Part shown: positions 49,438 to 58,277 of the stretch, one piece after another
Numbering within the stretch: position 1 is the first letter of the stretch
Layout of the letters: each line of letters opens with the position of its first letter
From: Shewanella psychrotolerans
GTDB lineage: Bacteria; Pseudomonadota; Gammaproteobacteria; Enterobacterales; Shewanellaceae
NCBI RefSeq assembly: GCF_019457595.1
Contig: NZ_CP080419.1
Span: 2,232,001 to 2,296,000 of the forward strand
Direction of reading: 5' to 3'
DNA length: 64,000 nucleotides
Notes under the pieces: model-generated
Databases searched by the model: none
The model's input: only the letters and a program-made list of their open reading frames with translations
Told to the model about the DNA's origin: nothing
Program-made: the position numbers and the translations under genes

Positions 49438-50493
49438 TCACTCTATGCTGTAATCTTTTGCGGGAATTAAACATAACACAGTACGCTGGCCTATTGGCAC
49501 GTTGGCATTTGGGAAAACAATGGCTTCACTTGGGGCCTCAACTTTAATATCTCTTCCCCCCTCTTTTGCTAATACATAGCCCTTAGGAAAAGTGGTGAAG
49601 TTCTCCACATTATTCGCAAATGTAAATTCAAAGTCATCAAAATGCTTATTAATAGAACGATTGACTTGATAAAGATTGAGCTTGCTCTCATCAAATGAGT
49701 CTAACTCTAGCGCTTGACCTGTGATCAAGCGGCACAACATCTCTTTTAAGGCGATATACCGTGTCATATCATTTTGACCCATAGGCATCACCTTGCCCAG
49801 CTCGATAGTAAATGCTTCGGCTTGGTAGCTATTCCATGAAAAATAGCTAAAGGTGGTGGTTGGCTCATGATGAAACAGCACAGTTTTGATGCCACACGCC
49901 GCAAGAAACATTAACTGCTCCTGACTATAAGGCTTCGCACCACGGTAGGGGTAAATGGCAAACTTCTCATGTTTTGAGCCACGTATTGCGGTATGCAGAT
50001 CGTAATGACAACGTGGCCCGGTTGCTTTGATACTATTAAAGAACTTGCCAACATACTGCTCAAGTTTTTTAGCCCGCACCCGCTCAGCGTTCACTAGACC
50101 TTCCCCCTGCGAATGGGCACCACTAAAGAGTCTATTGAGGTTTTCTTCTACAAAGCGGGTGCCATTGAGAATAGCTGGAGGATTGCCAATAAGAAATAAA
50201 ATTCGATGACGGCACACGAGTTGACCCGTCAGCAACGCCATGATCAGGCTATTACAGAGTTCAATCGGGGCGGTTTCATTACCATGTACTGCAGAAGAGA
50301 TCACGATACTTTTTACTTGATTTTCAGGTGTATTTGCAGATTCAAGGCGGGGCTCGAACACAATAACCCCAGTATCCCATACCTCAACGTCGGTATGTTC
50401 GTCGACGCTAAATGACAGTGCCTCATCGATAGATTTAGGGTTAGCAAGTGTGAATTGCAAAAAGTCTTTCGACAAATTCAGTGCGTGTGACAC
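49438..50493 (-). CDS. astE: Succinylglutamate desuccinylase
   Basis: Last step of the arginine succinyltransferase pathway, releasing glutamate and succinate. It belongs to the M14-related AstE/AspA zinc hydrolases: zinc ligands in [14 protein letters not shown] (His, Glu) and the later His in [10 protein letters not shown], with catalytic Glu in [11 protein letters not shown]. The GTG at 50493 is preferred because AAGGAG lies seven bases upstream; the longer frame from 50517 would contain that site. 351 residues against 322 in E. coli. The rest of the ast pathway is not in the window. Confidence 0.93.
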   Translation of the reverse strand: MSHALNLSKDFLQFTLANPKSIDEALSFSVDEHTDVEVWDTGVIVFEPRLESANTPENQVKSIVISSAVHGNETAPIELCNSLIMALLTGQLVCRHRILFLIGNPPAILNGTRFVEENLNRLFSGAHSQGEGLVNAERVRAKKLEQYVGKFFNSIKATGPRCHYDLHTAIRGSKHEKFAIYPYRGAKPYSQEQLMFLAACGIKTVLFHHEPTTTFSYFSWNSYQAEAFTIELGKVMPMGQNDMTRYIALKEMLCRLITGQALELDSFDESKLNLYQVNRSINKHFDDFEFTFANNVENFTTFPKGYVLAKEGGRDIKVEAPSEAIVFPNANVPIGQRTVLCLIPAKDYSIE

Positions 50494-50870
50494 AAGAAAA
50501 CTCCTTACATTTATCATTCCTTAAGGCGCTTATGATCAGGCGCTTAAGGGATGTGTCCTTTGATTTATTAGAATTATAATCAGCGAGTGGCATAGTATCA
50601 TTTAACGGAAAAGACAGCTATTTATCCACGAATATCAAACGTAGAAACCCAATATTAATAGCAAAAATGCTCTTGCATTACTATTGGTAGTAGTGCCAAA
50701 ATAAGGACATCTAGCCATCTAAACGGATAGAAGCATAAAATTTGACTGCTAATATTAGACGGTGGCATTTAAACAAAGGTTAAACGCTAGCTATATCACT
50801 TATCAGCTTTTAATCGGCCACGATTTGGTTAGTAGGTCTCTAGCGAATACGTATCATGGGGTAACGAGTA
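50494..50870. other. Divergent intergenic region astE-msrA
   Basis: No gene seen in 377 bases. A near-palindrome CTTAAGGCGC...GCGCTTAAGG (about 50520-50549, one bulged G) lies just upstream of astE and could be a regulatory site. The rest is AT-rich promoter-like sequence. Confidence 0.4.
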
Positions 50871-51350
50871 ATGGCTTTAGCGACATTTGGTGCAGGGTGT
50901 TTTTGGGGCGTTGAATACTTCTTCAAGCAAATAGAAGGTGTAACAACAGCAACCTCTGGTTACATGGGCGGTGACGACAACGCAGCCACTTATGAGCAAG
51001 TAAAAGCGGGCAATAGCGGTCACGCTGAAGTGGTCCAAGTTGAGTATGATGAAACACGCGTAGATTATGAACAACTACTCGCGGTATTTTGGTCTAATCA
51101 CAACCCGACTATGCTCAATATGCAAGGCGGTGACATTGGCCATCAGTATCGAAGTGCGATCTTCTTCCATGACAAACAACAAAAAGCGCTAGCTGAGAGC
51201 GCTAAACTGGCGCTTGCTCGTAGTGGAAAGTGGGGACAGAGACCCATAGTGACCGAAATTGTTCCTGCAGTCACCTTCCACAGAGCTGAAGAGTATCACC
51301 AGAACTACTTAGAAAAGAATAATCTTCCATCCTGCCACCTGACCTACTAA
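50871..51350 (+). CDS. msrA: Peptide methionine sulfoxide reductase A
   Basis: Repairs oxidised methionine (S-sulfoxide) in proteins with thioredoxin. The catalytic cysteine is in FGAGCFWGVE (residue 10), and GDIGHQYRSAIFF and AEEYHQNYL are typical. One further cysteine near the C-terminus (LPSCHLTY) is the likely resolving residue. Length 159 corresponds to the short form without a fused MsrB. Confidence 0.96.
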   Translation: MALATFGAGCFWGVEYFFKQIEGVTTATSGYMGGDDNAATYEQVKAGNSGHAEVVQVEYDETRVDYEQLLAVFWSNHNPTMLNMQGGDIGHQYRSAIFFHDKQQKALAESAKLALARSGKWGQRPIVTEIVPAVTFHRAEEYHQNYLEKNNLPSCHLTY

Positions 51351-51384
51351 ACCACCTCACTGAATAAAACTTAGTGACGAATAA

Positions 51385-51414
51385 AAAGACCCCATCGAAA
51401 TAGATGGGGTCTTT
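51385..51414. terminator. Bidirectional terminator between msrA and pgm
   Basis: AAAGACCCCATC / GATGGGGTCTTT, perfect 12-pair stem with a six-base loop, between convergent genes. Confidence 0.9.
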
Positions 51415-51484
51415 GTCGTTGTTTCTAATTGCTGGCAACTAAGTCATTTTTAATATTTGACTATAACGGTCACTGTGGCTGACA

Positions 51485-53140
51485 CTATGTTAACAGGGTG
51501 TCAATCATCTCTTGTGCTTGGGTCAATACCTGCTCGAGATGGTCACTGGACACAAAACTTTCACCGTAGAGCTTAAACAGTGCTTCAGTTCCCGACGGGC
51601 GCGCCGCAAACCAAGCATTTTTTGTCACTACTTTTATGCCACCAATGGCAGCTTTGTTACCGGGTGCGTGAGTAAGCACATCAGTAATCGCGTCACCCGC
51701 AAGTTGGTCACAGCCTAATTGCGTTGTAGTCACCCGTTCGCTAATCAGTTGATTAAACTTAGCTTTACGCTTTGGTTTTACTGGACTATCAACTCTTTGA
51801 TAAAAACTCTCGCCATGACGCTCTACCATCTGCTGATATAGCTGCGCTGGTGTATACCCGGTTACCGCTAAGATCTCTGCCGCCAACAACGCCAAAATAA
51901 AGCCATCTTTATCGGTACACCAGGTACGGCCATCACGCTGTAAAAATGCCGCCCCCGCACTCTCCTCTCCGCCAAATGCAAAGCTTGCGTCCGCGAGGCC
52001 GTCGACAAACCATTTAAATCCAACAGGGACTTCACTCATGGTGCGTTTTCGTTCGGCGCAAACCCGATCAATCATCGCACTCGAAACAAGGGTTTTACCG
52101 ATAATGAGATCCACAGACCAATCGGGGCGATGCATTAATAGATACTCAATCGCAACGGCCAAATAATGGTTAGGATTCATCAAACCTGTGCCAGGGCAAA
52201 CAATGCCGTGGCGATCATAATCTGGATCATTACCCACACAAATATCGAAATCGTTTTGGTGTTCGAGTAACCCCGCCATCGCATAAGGTGATGAACAATC
52301 CATTCGGATCTTGCCGTCCTTATCCAATGTCATAAAGCTAAATGTGGGGTCGACTTTGTCGTTAACCAGTTCAATGTCGATATCGTAGCGACTGGCGATC
52401 TTACTCCAGTAATGGATCCCCGAGCCGCCTAGAGGGTCGACGCCAATCTTTATTCCAGCTTTGCTAATTGCTTGCATATCGATAACATCATCGAGCGCGT
52501 CAATATAAGCAGACATAAAGTCGGTCTCTACGATCAGCGCTGTGTGGACAGCAATTGAATAGCTGAGCCTTTTAATACCTTCGAGCTGTTTTGCTAAATA
52601 ATCATTAGCACGAGATTCAATCCAAGCAGTGATGTCGCTTTCAGCAGGTCCGCCATGGGGCGGGTTATACTTAATGCCGCCATCTTGAGGCGGATTATGT
52701 GAAGGAGTGATGATGAGTCCGTCAGTTAAGTCTGCCGGTTTATCTCGATTTGCGCGAATAATGGCATGAGATACCACTGGTGTTGGGGTAAACTCATCAT
52801 CTTTTGCGACTAAAACTTGTATCGCATTGCCGCTAAGCACTTCGAGAGCGGTTATGTAAGCCGCTTGAGACAGTGCATGAGTGTCGATACCGACAATCAT
52901 CGGCCCAGTGATATTAGCCTGCTGCCGATAATCAACAACAGCTTGTACAATCGCGAGAATATGTTTTTCATTAAAGCTCTTGCTAAATGCGCAACCACGA
53001 TGACCTGATGTGCCAAAAGTCACCTTTTGTGCATCAATGCTAACATCTGGTGAGAGCCGATAATAATGGCTCATCAATTTAGGAATATTAACCAAATCCG
53101 TTTGTTGTGCAGCTTGCCCAGCGCGTTTATCTATCGCCAC
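51485..53140 (-). CDS. pgm: Phosphoglucomutase (alpha-D-glucose specific)
   Basis: Interconverts glucose-1- and glucose-6-phosphate. It has TFGTSGHRG, the phosphoserine loop ITPSHNPPQDGGIKYN, the Mg site GNDPDYDRHG, the sugar-specificity loop GGEESAGAAFL and the phosphate-binding RPSGTEALFKLY. I choose the GTG at 53140 (AIDKRAGQAAQQTDL follows, aligning with E. coli MAIHNRAGQ) six bases after AGGAG; an ATG stands three bases earlier. Downstream of seqA, as in the E. coli seqA-pgm operon. Confidence 0.96.
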   Translation of the reverse strand: MAIDKRAGQAAQQTDLVNIPKLMSHYYRLSPDVSIDAQKVTFGTSGHRGCAFSKSFNEKHILAIVQAVVDYRQQANITGPMIVGIDTHALSQAAYITALEVLSGNAIQVLVAKDDEFTPTPVVSHAIIRANRDKPADLTDGLIITPSHNPPQDGGIKYNPPHGGPAESDITAWIESRANDYLAKQLEGIKRLSYSIAVHTALIVETDFMSAYIDALDDVIDMQAISKAGIKIGVDPLGGSGIHYWSKIASRYDIDIELVNDKVDPTFSFMTLDKDGKIRMDCSSPYAMAGLLEHQNDFDICVGNDPDYDRHGIVCPGTGLMNPNHYLAVAIEYLLMHRPDWSVDLIIGKTLVSSAMIDRVCAERKRTMSEVPVGFKWFVDGLADASFAFGGEESAGAAFLQRDGRTWCTDKDGFILALLAAEILAVTGYTPAQLYQQMVERHGESFYQRVDSPVKPKRKAKFNQLISERVTTTQLGCDQLAGDAITDVLTHAPGNKAAIGGIKVVTKNAWFAARPSGTEALFKLYGESFVSSDHLEQVLTQAQEMIDTLLT

Positions 53141-53194
53141 CATTGACTCCTATCGTGAATATGCGTGATCAAAAAACAAAATACATCCTAAGCG

Positions 53195-53740
53195 CTAAAT
53201 ATTACTAATTATCGATTCAATTTGCGCTTCGCTTACACCAAATTGCAATAACACTTCAGTTAATATGGTGCGCTTTTTAGCGGTGTTATTATTGGTCGTC
53301 ACCCAAAACCCACTATTACCGATCTCTTTAGGATTGGCGGATTTACTGGCTTTGAGTAGCGATTCTTTTGAGGTTGCAAAGTAGAGGCGATCTCTGCCTT
53401 GGATCTGTAGCACCTGATCAAACTGCTGTGGCATTGCGTTATAGATGGCTTCAAGGCTATAAAGAAAACGACCTACGGCACCTTTCTGCTGAGCTAGCAA
53501 CTCTTTATCTATTAGAGTCTCGATTGAATTAACCGATATTGCGACTTCAGGTCTTGTTGTCGTTGATGTCTGCTTATTTTCTAAGCTCGGTTCACTTATC
53601 TGTTTCGGCGTTTTCACTGGAATCGTTTTAACATCTAATCCGAGTAGTCGGCGTAGGATCTCTGAAGCACTCTCCCCTATGCGCTCGGTTTTGCTTGCGA
53701 TATGGCGATATAGCTCTTCATCAATCTCAATATATTTCAT
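53195..53740 (-). CDS. seqA: Negative modulator of replication initiation SeqA
   Basis: Binds hemimethylated GATC sites, sequesters oriC and organises new DNA. The N-terminal oligomerisation domain (MKYIEIDEELYRHIASKTER...ASEILRRLLGL) and the C-terminal GATC-binding domain (GKGAVGRFLY-like AVGRFLYSLEAI, and YFATSKESLL) are both clear. The ATG at 53740 gives 181 residues, the same as E. coli. Six GATC sites cluster just upstream. Followed by pgm. Confidence 0.96.
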   Translation of the reverse strand: MKYIEIDEELYRHIASKTERIGESASEILRRLLGLDVKTIPVKTPKQISEPSLENKQTSTTTRPEVAISVNSIETLIDKELLAQQKGAVGRFLYSLEAIYNAMPQQFDQVLQIQGRDRLYFATSKESLLKASKSANPKEIGNSGFWVTTNNNTAKKRTILTEVLLQFGVSEAQIESIISNI

Positions 53741-53795
53741 GACCAAAATCTTCCTTAGAAAGTGAAAATTAACTCGTTCTTATTGTTTATAAACC

Positions 53796-53911
53796 GATCC
53801 GTACACCCTTGGCTCAGATCCGTTCCAGTGTATGCCAACTGCCCTTATAGAATAAAGAGCGATCGCACTAAATTTATCGCAGATCGTCGTTTGATCAATA
53901 AATTAACGATC
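53796..53911. promoter_or_regulatory. GATC cluster between seqA and ybfF
   Basis: GATC begins at 53796, 53817, 53861, 53882, 53893 and 53908. That is six sites in 116 bases, against about 0.5 expected by chance. Spacings of 21, 44, 21, 11 and 15 bases are in the range SeqA dimers can bridge. The cluster lies over the divergent promoters. Confidence 0.75.
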
Positions 53912-54015
53912 ATTTGCTGAAAAACCATTCAAGTGATATTCATCGATTTTCATAGTACTGTCATTTAACAGTATTTACAGGCACAATTTGACGCAAATTT
54001 TCAACAAGCTAACTC

Positions 54016-54831
54016 ATGTCGACTCTCAACTATCAAATATCGGGTAATGGCACGCCGGTGATTCTGATCCACGGCTTGTTCGGCAACTTAGATAATCTTA
54101 GAACACTGGCTAACGCATTGACCGATCACCAGGTTATACGGGTCGATGTGCCTAACCATGGCCTAAGCCCACATTGGCAGAAGATGGATTACCCCTCTTT
54201 AGCGCAAGCGATGACGCAATTATTAGACGAGTTATCGATTGACAGCGCACACTTTATGGGCCATTCAATGGGCGGTAAAATCGCGATGGCGGCGGCGCTA
54301 CTTAACCCTCAATATGTAAAAAGCCTTGTGATCGCAGATATCGCCCCCGTTTCCTATAATCCACGGCATCAGCTCGTTTTTGCCGCGCTTAATCAGTTGG
54401 ATCTTAAAAATTTACGTAGCCGCTCACAAGCGTTAACCGAACTGCTCAATAGCGGTATAGATGAAGGCACAGCGCAATTTTTACTGAAGAACCTGCAAAA
54501 TGATGACGCAGGTTTTAGTTGGAAGATGAACCTTGCGGGCTTACAAGCCTGTTACGACAAGCTCATCGGTTGGGATCTGAGTGATGACAATTTGCCCGCA
54601 AATGAGTTACCGTCAAATAAAATTTCGACCGAGCTCAGTTATACAGGGCCAAGTCTTTGTATTCGCGGTGGTGATTCAGATTATGTCAAAGCTGAGCATA
54701 GCGCTCAATTTTTGCAGCAGTTCCCAGCTATTCAAGCCAAGACATTAGCAGGAACAGGACATTGGTTACATGCTCAAAAACCAGCAATATTTAATCGCTT
54801 GGTGAGTGATTTTATCGCTAGCAATGATTAG
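54016..54831 (+). CDS. ybfF: Alpha/beta-hydrolase esterase YbfF
   Basis: Carboxylesterase/thioesterase-like enzyme (E. coli YbfF acts on short acyl esters and acyl-CoA in vitro). It has the oxyanion motif ILIHGLFGNLDNL, nucleophile Ser in FMGHSMGGKIAM (about residue 90), acid in the GGDSDYV region and catalytic His in GTGHWLHAQKP. 271 residues. Divergent from seqA, as in E. coli. Confidence 0.94.
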   Translation: MSTLNYQISGNGTPVILIHGLFGNLDNLRTLANALTDHQVIRVDVPNHGLSPHWQKMDYPSLAQAMTQLLDELSIDSAHFMGHSMGGKIAMAAALLNPQYVKSLVIADIAPVSYNPRHQLVFAALNQLDLKNLRSRSQALTELLNSGIDEGTAQFLLKNLQNDDAGFSWKMNLAGLQACYDKLIGWDLSDDNLPANELPSNKISTELSYTGPSLCIRGGDSDYVKAEHSAQFLQQFPAIQAKTLAGTGHWLHAQKPAIFNRLVSDFIASND

Positions 54832-54882
54832 GGCGTGCTGCGGTTCCATCAGTGTTTTTATCCCAGTTTATCGGCGATATTC

Positions 54883-54918
54883 ATCACTTATTTAGATCAT
54901 TTTTTTCAAATAAGTGAT
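54883..54918 (+). other. Hairpin downstream of ybfF
   Basis: Eleven-pair perfect stem ATCACTTATTT / AAATAAGTGAT around a T-rich 14-base loop. It is a probable weak terminator or a 3'-end structure, since no T run follows. Confidence 0.5.
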
Positions 54919-54992
54919 GGTAAATCGTATAGCAGACATGGGTTAACTATGATATATTCGCGCCTCATTTTTTCGCCTGAGGGAACGCCGTA

Positions 54993-55214
54993 ATGTTATC
55001 TCAGTATATGGAGCAGATAGAATCGATTGGATTGGATCTGTTTTTTGCTTCGATATTTTTCTTTATTGGTATGGCAATTCATGACGTGCTAAAGCAGGGG
55101 GAAGTTCCTAAATTTGGCCGCGTTATTGTATGGTTAGTATTGTTTCTCGGCTGCGCCGGGTTTATAGCTAAAGGATTAATACAGATGTCCTGGGAAGGCT
55201 CAGGCATAGGTTAA
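54993..55214 (+). CDS. Small two-helix membrane protein (DUF2788)
   Basis: 73 residues with two transmembrane segments (FFASIFFFIGMAIHDVL and VIVWLVLFLGCAGFIAKGL). It matches the DUF2788 pattern found beside ybfE in Shewanella and Vibrio relatives. Function unknown. It has a GAGGG ribosome binding site and lies 11 bases before ybfE in the same direction, so probably co-transcribed. Confidence 0.8.
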   Translation: MLSQYMEQIESIGLDLFFASIFFFIGMAIHDVLKQGEVPKFGRVIVWLVLFLGCAGFIAKGLIQMSWEGSGIG

Positions 55215-55225
55215 ATGTAGTTTCA

Positions 55226-55498
55226 ATGGCAAAAGAATCATCAGACAGAACAACGATAGACCTGTTTGCTACTGAAAAGCGTCGAGGTCGCCCTCGCAGT
55301 AATCCGTTATCCAGAGAGCAACAGCTAAAGATCAACAAACGTAATCAAATCCAACGTGACAAAGCGAATGGATTAAAACGAATAGAGTTAAAGGTGTCAC
55401 AAGATTTATATGACGCCTTGAATGAAAAGGCATTGGCCAGTAACATCAGCCGCAGCCAATTAATCGAGTCAATTTTGCTACAGCAGGTTAATAACTGA
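55226..55498 (+). CDS. ybfE: YbfE family protein (ribbon-helix-helix-like)
   Basis: 90 residues. A basic AT-hook-like segment KRRGRPRSNP is followed by a ribbon-helix-helix region (KRIELKVSQDLYDALNEKA...SRSQLIESILL), consistent with a small DNA-binding protein. In E. coli ybfE is LexA-regulated; no CTGT-N8-ACAG box was found just upstream here. Between the DUF2788 gene and fldA. Confidence 0.9.
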   Translation: MAKESSDRTTIDLFATEKRRGRPRSNPLSREQQLKINKRNQIQRDKANGLKRIELKVSQDLYDALNEKALASNISRSQLIESILLQQVNN

Positions 55499-55551
55499 TC
55501 TATAGCGATTTTGCATAAAATTAAGTTAATGAACTAGATAAAGGAAAGACA

Positions 55552-56079
55552 ATGGCAACTGTAGGTCTTTTTTTCGGCAGTGATACAGGTAACACCGAAG
55601 CCGTCGCCAAAATGATCCAGAAAAAACTGGGTAAAAAGATGGTCGACGTTAAAGATATCGCCAAGAGTACTAAAGAAGAGATCGCTGAATATGATCTACT
55701 CCTTTTTGGTATTCCTACCTGGTATTACGGTGAAGCTCAGTGTGATTGGGATGACTTTTTCCCAGATTTAGAGCAAATTGATTTCGACGGTAAATTAGTG
55801 GCTATTTTTGGTTGTGGTGACCAAGAGGATTACGCCGAGTATTTCCTTGATGCGATGGGCATGGTTAACGAAATTGTTGAAGCCCGAGGCGCTGTTGTGA
55901 TTGGCCATTGGCCAACTGACGGCTATGACTTTGAAGCATCAAAAGGTTTAGCCGATGATAAGCACTTCGTGGGTCTAGGTATTGATGAAGATCGTCAGCC
56001 AGAACTTACAGAGGAACGTGTCGACGCATGGGTTAAGCAGATCTATGAAGAGATGTGCCTAGCTGAGCTAGAAGATTAA
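55552..56079 (+). CDS. fldA: Flavodoxin I
   Basis: FMN electron carrier serving biotin, methionine and isoprenoid enzymes. The phosphate-binding loop FFGSDTGNTEAVAKM is at the N-terminus, FMN-stacking Trp lies in GIPTWYYGEAQCDWDDF, and FGCGDQEDYAEYF follows. Long-chain type, 175 residues as in E. coli (176). AAAGGAA ribosome binding site; terminator downstream. Confidence 0.97.
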   Translation: MATVGLFFGSDTGNTEAVAKMIQKKLGKKMVDVKDIAKSTKEEIAEYDLLLFGIPTWYYGEAQCDWDDFFPDLEQIDFDGKLVAIFGCGDQEDYAEYFLDAMGMVNEIVEARGAVVIGHWPTDGYDFEASKGLADDKHFVGLGIDEDRQPELTEERVDAWVKQIYEEMCLAELED

Positions 56080-56154
56080 CTCAGGATTTTGTTCAAGCTC
56101 TGATGTATTCAAGATACAATTTGAATGAAATTGAGTTTGTCCAAAACATTATAA

Positions 56155-56177
56155 AAAGCGGCTTTTAGCCGCTTTTT
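56155..56177 (+). terminator. Intrinsic terminator after fldA
   Basis: AAAGCGGC-TTTTA-GCCGCTTT then TTTT, between fldA and earP. Confidence 0.9.
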
Positions 56178-56202
56178 TTAGCTAGCAATGTAAACATTAC
56201 AG

Positions 56203-57408
56203 ATGGCAAATAACAACACTCATAACCACTGGACACATGCCCACCAGACACAAGAGCACTGGGACATTTTTTGCACTGTCGTTGATAACTATGGCGATAT
56301 CGGTGTTACATGGCGCCTTGCCAAACAACTCGCGCGGGAATACCTGATAGCGGTTAACCTTTGGGTCGACGATCTTAATAGTTTTTCACATATTTTACCG
56401 ACGCTTAATCCAAACCAAGCAATACAGCACTTTGATGGTGTGACCATTAAGTTATGGGATAAGCCGCTCTCGCTCCAGTATCACCCCGGCAGCGTGCTTA
56501 TCGAAGCATTTGCATGTGAGCTTCCCACCGAAGTTATTGATAAAATCACTCAATACCATCACTCAACAGCACTTACGGCCCCTTTGTGGTTAAACCTCGA
56601 ATATTTAAGTGCTGAAGATTGGGTCGATGGGTGTCACGCCCTTCCCTCTTTACAAGCGAGTGGATTGAAAAAGTATTTTTACTTCCCAGGCTTTAATGAA
56701 AAAACGGGCGGGCTTATTTGTGAGCGGGATCTTTTTGCTGAGCGAGAAAGTTGGCAATCAGACCCGAGCAACAGAGATGGATTATTTCAACAATTGGGTC
56801 TCAAAGGCATAGGCGTAGCTGACACGGTTATTAGTATCTTTAGCTATGAAACTGAAGCCTTAGCGTCTTTATGTCAGTTATGGCAATCGGCTACAACCAA
56901 AGTCCATGCGTTAATTCCCATAGGGCGGAGTTTAAACAGCCTAGGTAGCATAATAACTCATCCTGGGCAGGTTAGTCCCGGTCAACAGTTTACCTATGGC
57001 AATTTAACCATTCATATTCTCCCCATGACAGATCAATTGGGGTTTGATCGCTTATTATGGAGCTGTGACTTTAATATTGTGCGCGGAGAAGACTCGTTTT
57101 TAAGGGCTCAATGGGCTGCAAAACCCTTCATTTGGCACATATATCCTCAAGAAGAGGATTATCATCTAATAAAATTACGAGCCTTTATGGCACTTTATTG
57201 TCATAATCTGGCGCCGGAAATTGCTGACAGCTGGCAGGCGCTGAATCTAGCCTTCAATGAAGCTAGCGAAAATGACATAAAACAGTACTGGCAAAAACTC
57301 GAATTAGCCAATTTGCCACTGATGCATCATGCTCAGAAGTGGCCAATTGACGCATTAAATGACACAGATCTTGCTTCGCGACTAGTTCAATTCGTGAAAA
57401 ATAGCTAA
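56203..57408 (+). CDS. earP: EF-P arginine rhamnosyltransferase EarP (DUF2331)
   Basis: GT-B fold enzyme that transfers rhamnose from dTDP-L-rhamnose to Arg32 of EF-P, activating it to rescue ribosomes stalled at polyproline. The conserved N-terminal segment FCTVVDNYGDIGVTWRLA holds the catalytic Asp (DNYGD). The late RGEDSFLRAQWAAKPFIWHIYPQ motif binds the nucleotide sugar. 401 residues, slightly long at the N-terminus; start has no strong ribosome binding site. Directly precedes efp, its only known substrate. Confidence 0.96.
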   Translation: MANNNTHNHWTHAHQTQEHWDIFCTVVDNYGDIGVTWRLAKQLAREYLIAVNLWVDDLNSFSHILPTLNPNQAIQHFDGVTIKLWDKPLSLQYHPGSVLIEAFACELPTEVIDKITQYHHSTALTAPLWLNLEYLSAEDWVDGCHALPSLQASGLKKYFYFPGFNEKTGGLICERDLFAERESWQSDPSNRDGLFQQLGLKGIGVADTVISIFSYETEALASLCQLWQSATTKVHALIPIGRSLNSLGSIITHPGQVSPGQQFTYGNLTIHILPMTDQLGFDRLLWSCDFNIVRGEDSFLRAQWAAKPFIWHIYPQEEDYHLIKLRAFMALYCHNLAPEIADSWQALNLAFNEASENDIKQYWQKLELANLPLMHHAQKWPIDALNDTDLASRLVQFVKNS

Positions 57409-57453
57409 GATACTGCGTTGAAATAGAAAAAACCTAAAATAGGAAATAGTGAA

Positions 57454-58014
57454 ATGAAAACTGCTCATGAAATCCGTCCTGGTAACGTGATCATGTTAGA
57501 TGGCAGCCCATGGGTTGTGCAGAAAACCGAAACAACGCGTTCAGGCCGTAACGCGGCTATCGTAAAAATGAAATTGAAGAACGTGCTACAAGACTCTTCA
57601 ACTGAAACGACCTTCAAAGGCGAAGACAAGATGGACGATATCATTCTAGATCGTCTTGATTGTACTTACTCTTACTATGCAGATCCTATGTATGTATTCA
57701 TGGATTCTGAGTACAACCAATACGATGTAGAAGCTGATAACCTAGGCGATGCAGCTGCTTATATCTGTGATGGTATGGAAGACATTTGCCAAGTGACTTT
57801 CTACGAAGGTAAAGCAATCTCTGTTGAACTGCCAACCACTATCGTACGTGAAGTCATTTACACTGAGCCTTCAGCTCGTGGCGATACATCAGGTAAAGTG
57901 ATGAAGCCAGCAACTATCACAGGTGGCGGCACCCTAAGTGTTGCAGACTTCGTTAAAACTGGCGACATGATCGAAATTGATACTCGTACTAACGAATTTA
58001 AAAAACGCGCTTAA
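57454..58014 (+). CDS. efp: Elongation factor P, arginine type
   Basis: Three-domain tRNA-shaped factor that binds between P and E sites and promotes proline-proline bond formation. 186 residues. The tip loop [14 protein letters not shown] has arginine at position 32 (not the lysine used by EpmA), matching the rhamnosylated class and the adjacent earP. The ribosome binding site AGGAAA is good, and codon use is biased as for a translation factor. Confidence 0.97.
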   Translation: MKTAHEIRPGNVIMLDGSPWVVQKTETTRSGRNAAIVKMKLKNVLQDSSTETTFKGEDKMDDIILDRLDCTYSYYADPMYVFMDSEYNQYDVEADNLGDAAAYICDGMEDICQVTFYEGKAISVELPTTIVREVIYTEPSARGDTSGKVMKPATITGGGTLSVADFVKTGDMIEIDTRTNEFKKRA

Positions 58015-58030
58015 TTTTTAACGTGTTTAA

Positions 58031-58057
58031 AAAAGCCAGCGTATATCGCTGGCTTTT
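58031..58057 (+). terminator. Intrinsic terminator after efp
   Basis: AAAGCCAGCG-TATAT-CGCTGGCTTT then TTT, just past the efp stop. Confidence 0.9.
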
Positions 58058-58277
58058 TTCTGTCACAGCCTAATTAATCAGACAATAATCATGTAAAAAG
58101 CATTTTTTACAAGATAAATAACTGACCATCCATTGACAGAACACCAAAGTCAGCAGTTTATCCTGCCTCGTCCACATTTTTTATTGTTTAACCCCCTTTT
58201 AATAACGAGATTTTTTCGTTATTGTTCGCAGACTTAAGTTCAAAAAATTCTTCTTCGAAGGCATTTAAGAGGTTTCA

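Noticed and set aside
55180..55225. LexA box before ybfE
   Set aside because: No CTGT-N8-ACAG sequence is present, although the E. coli gene is LexA-regulated.
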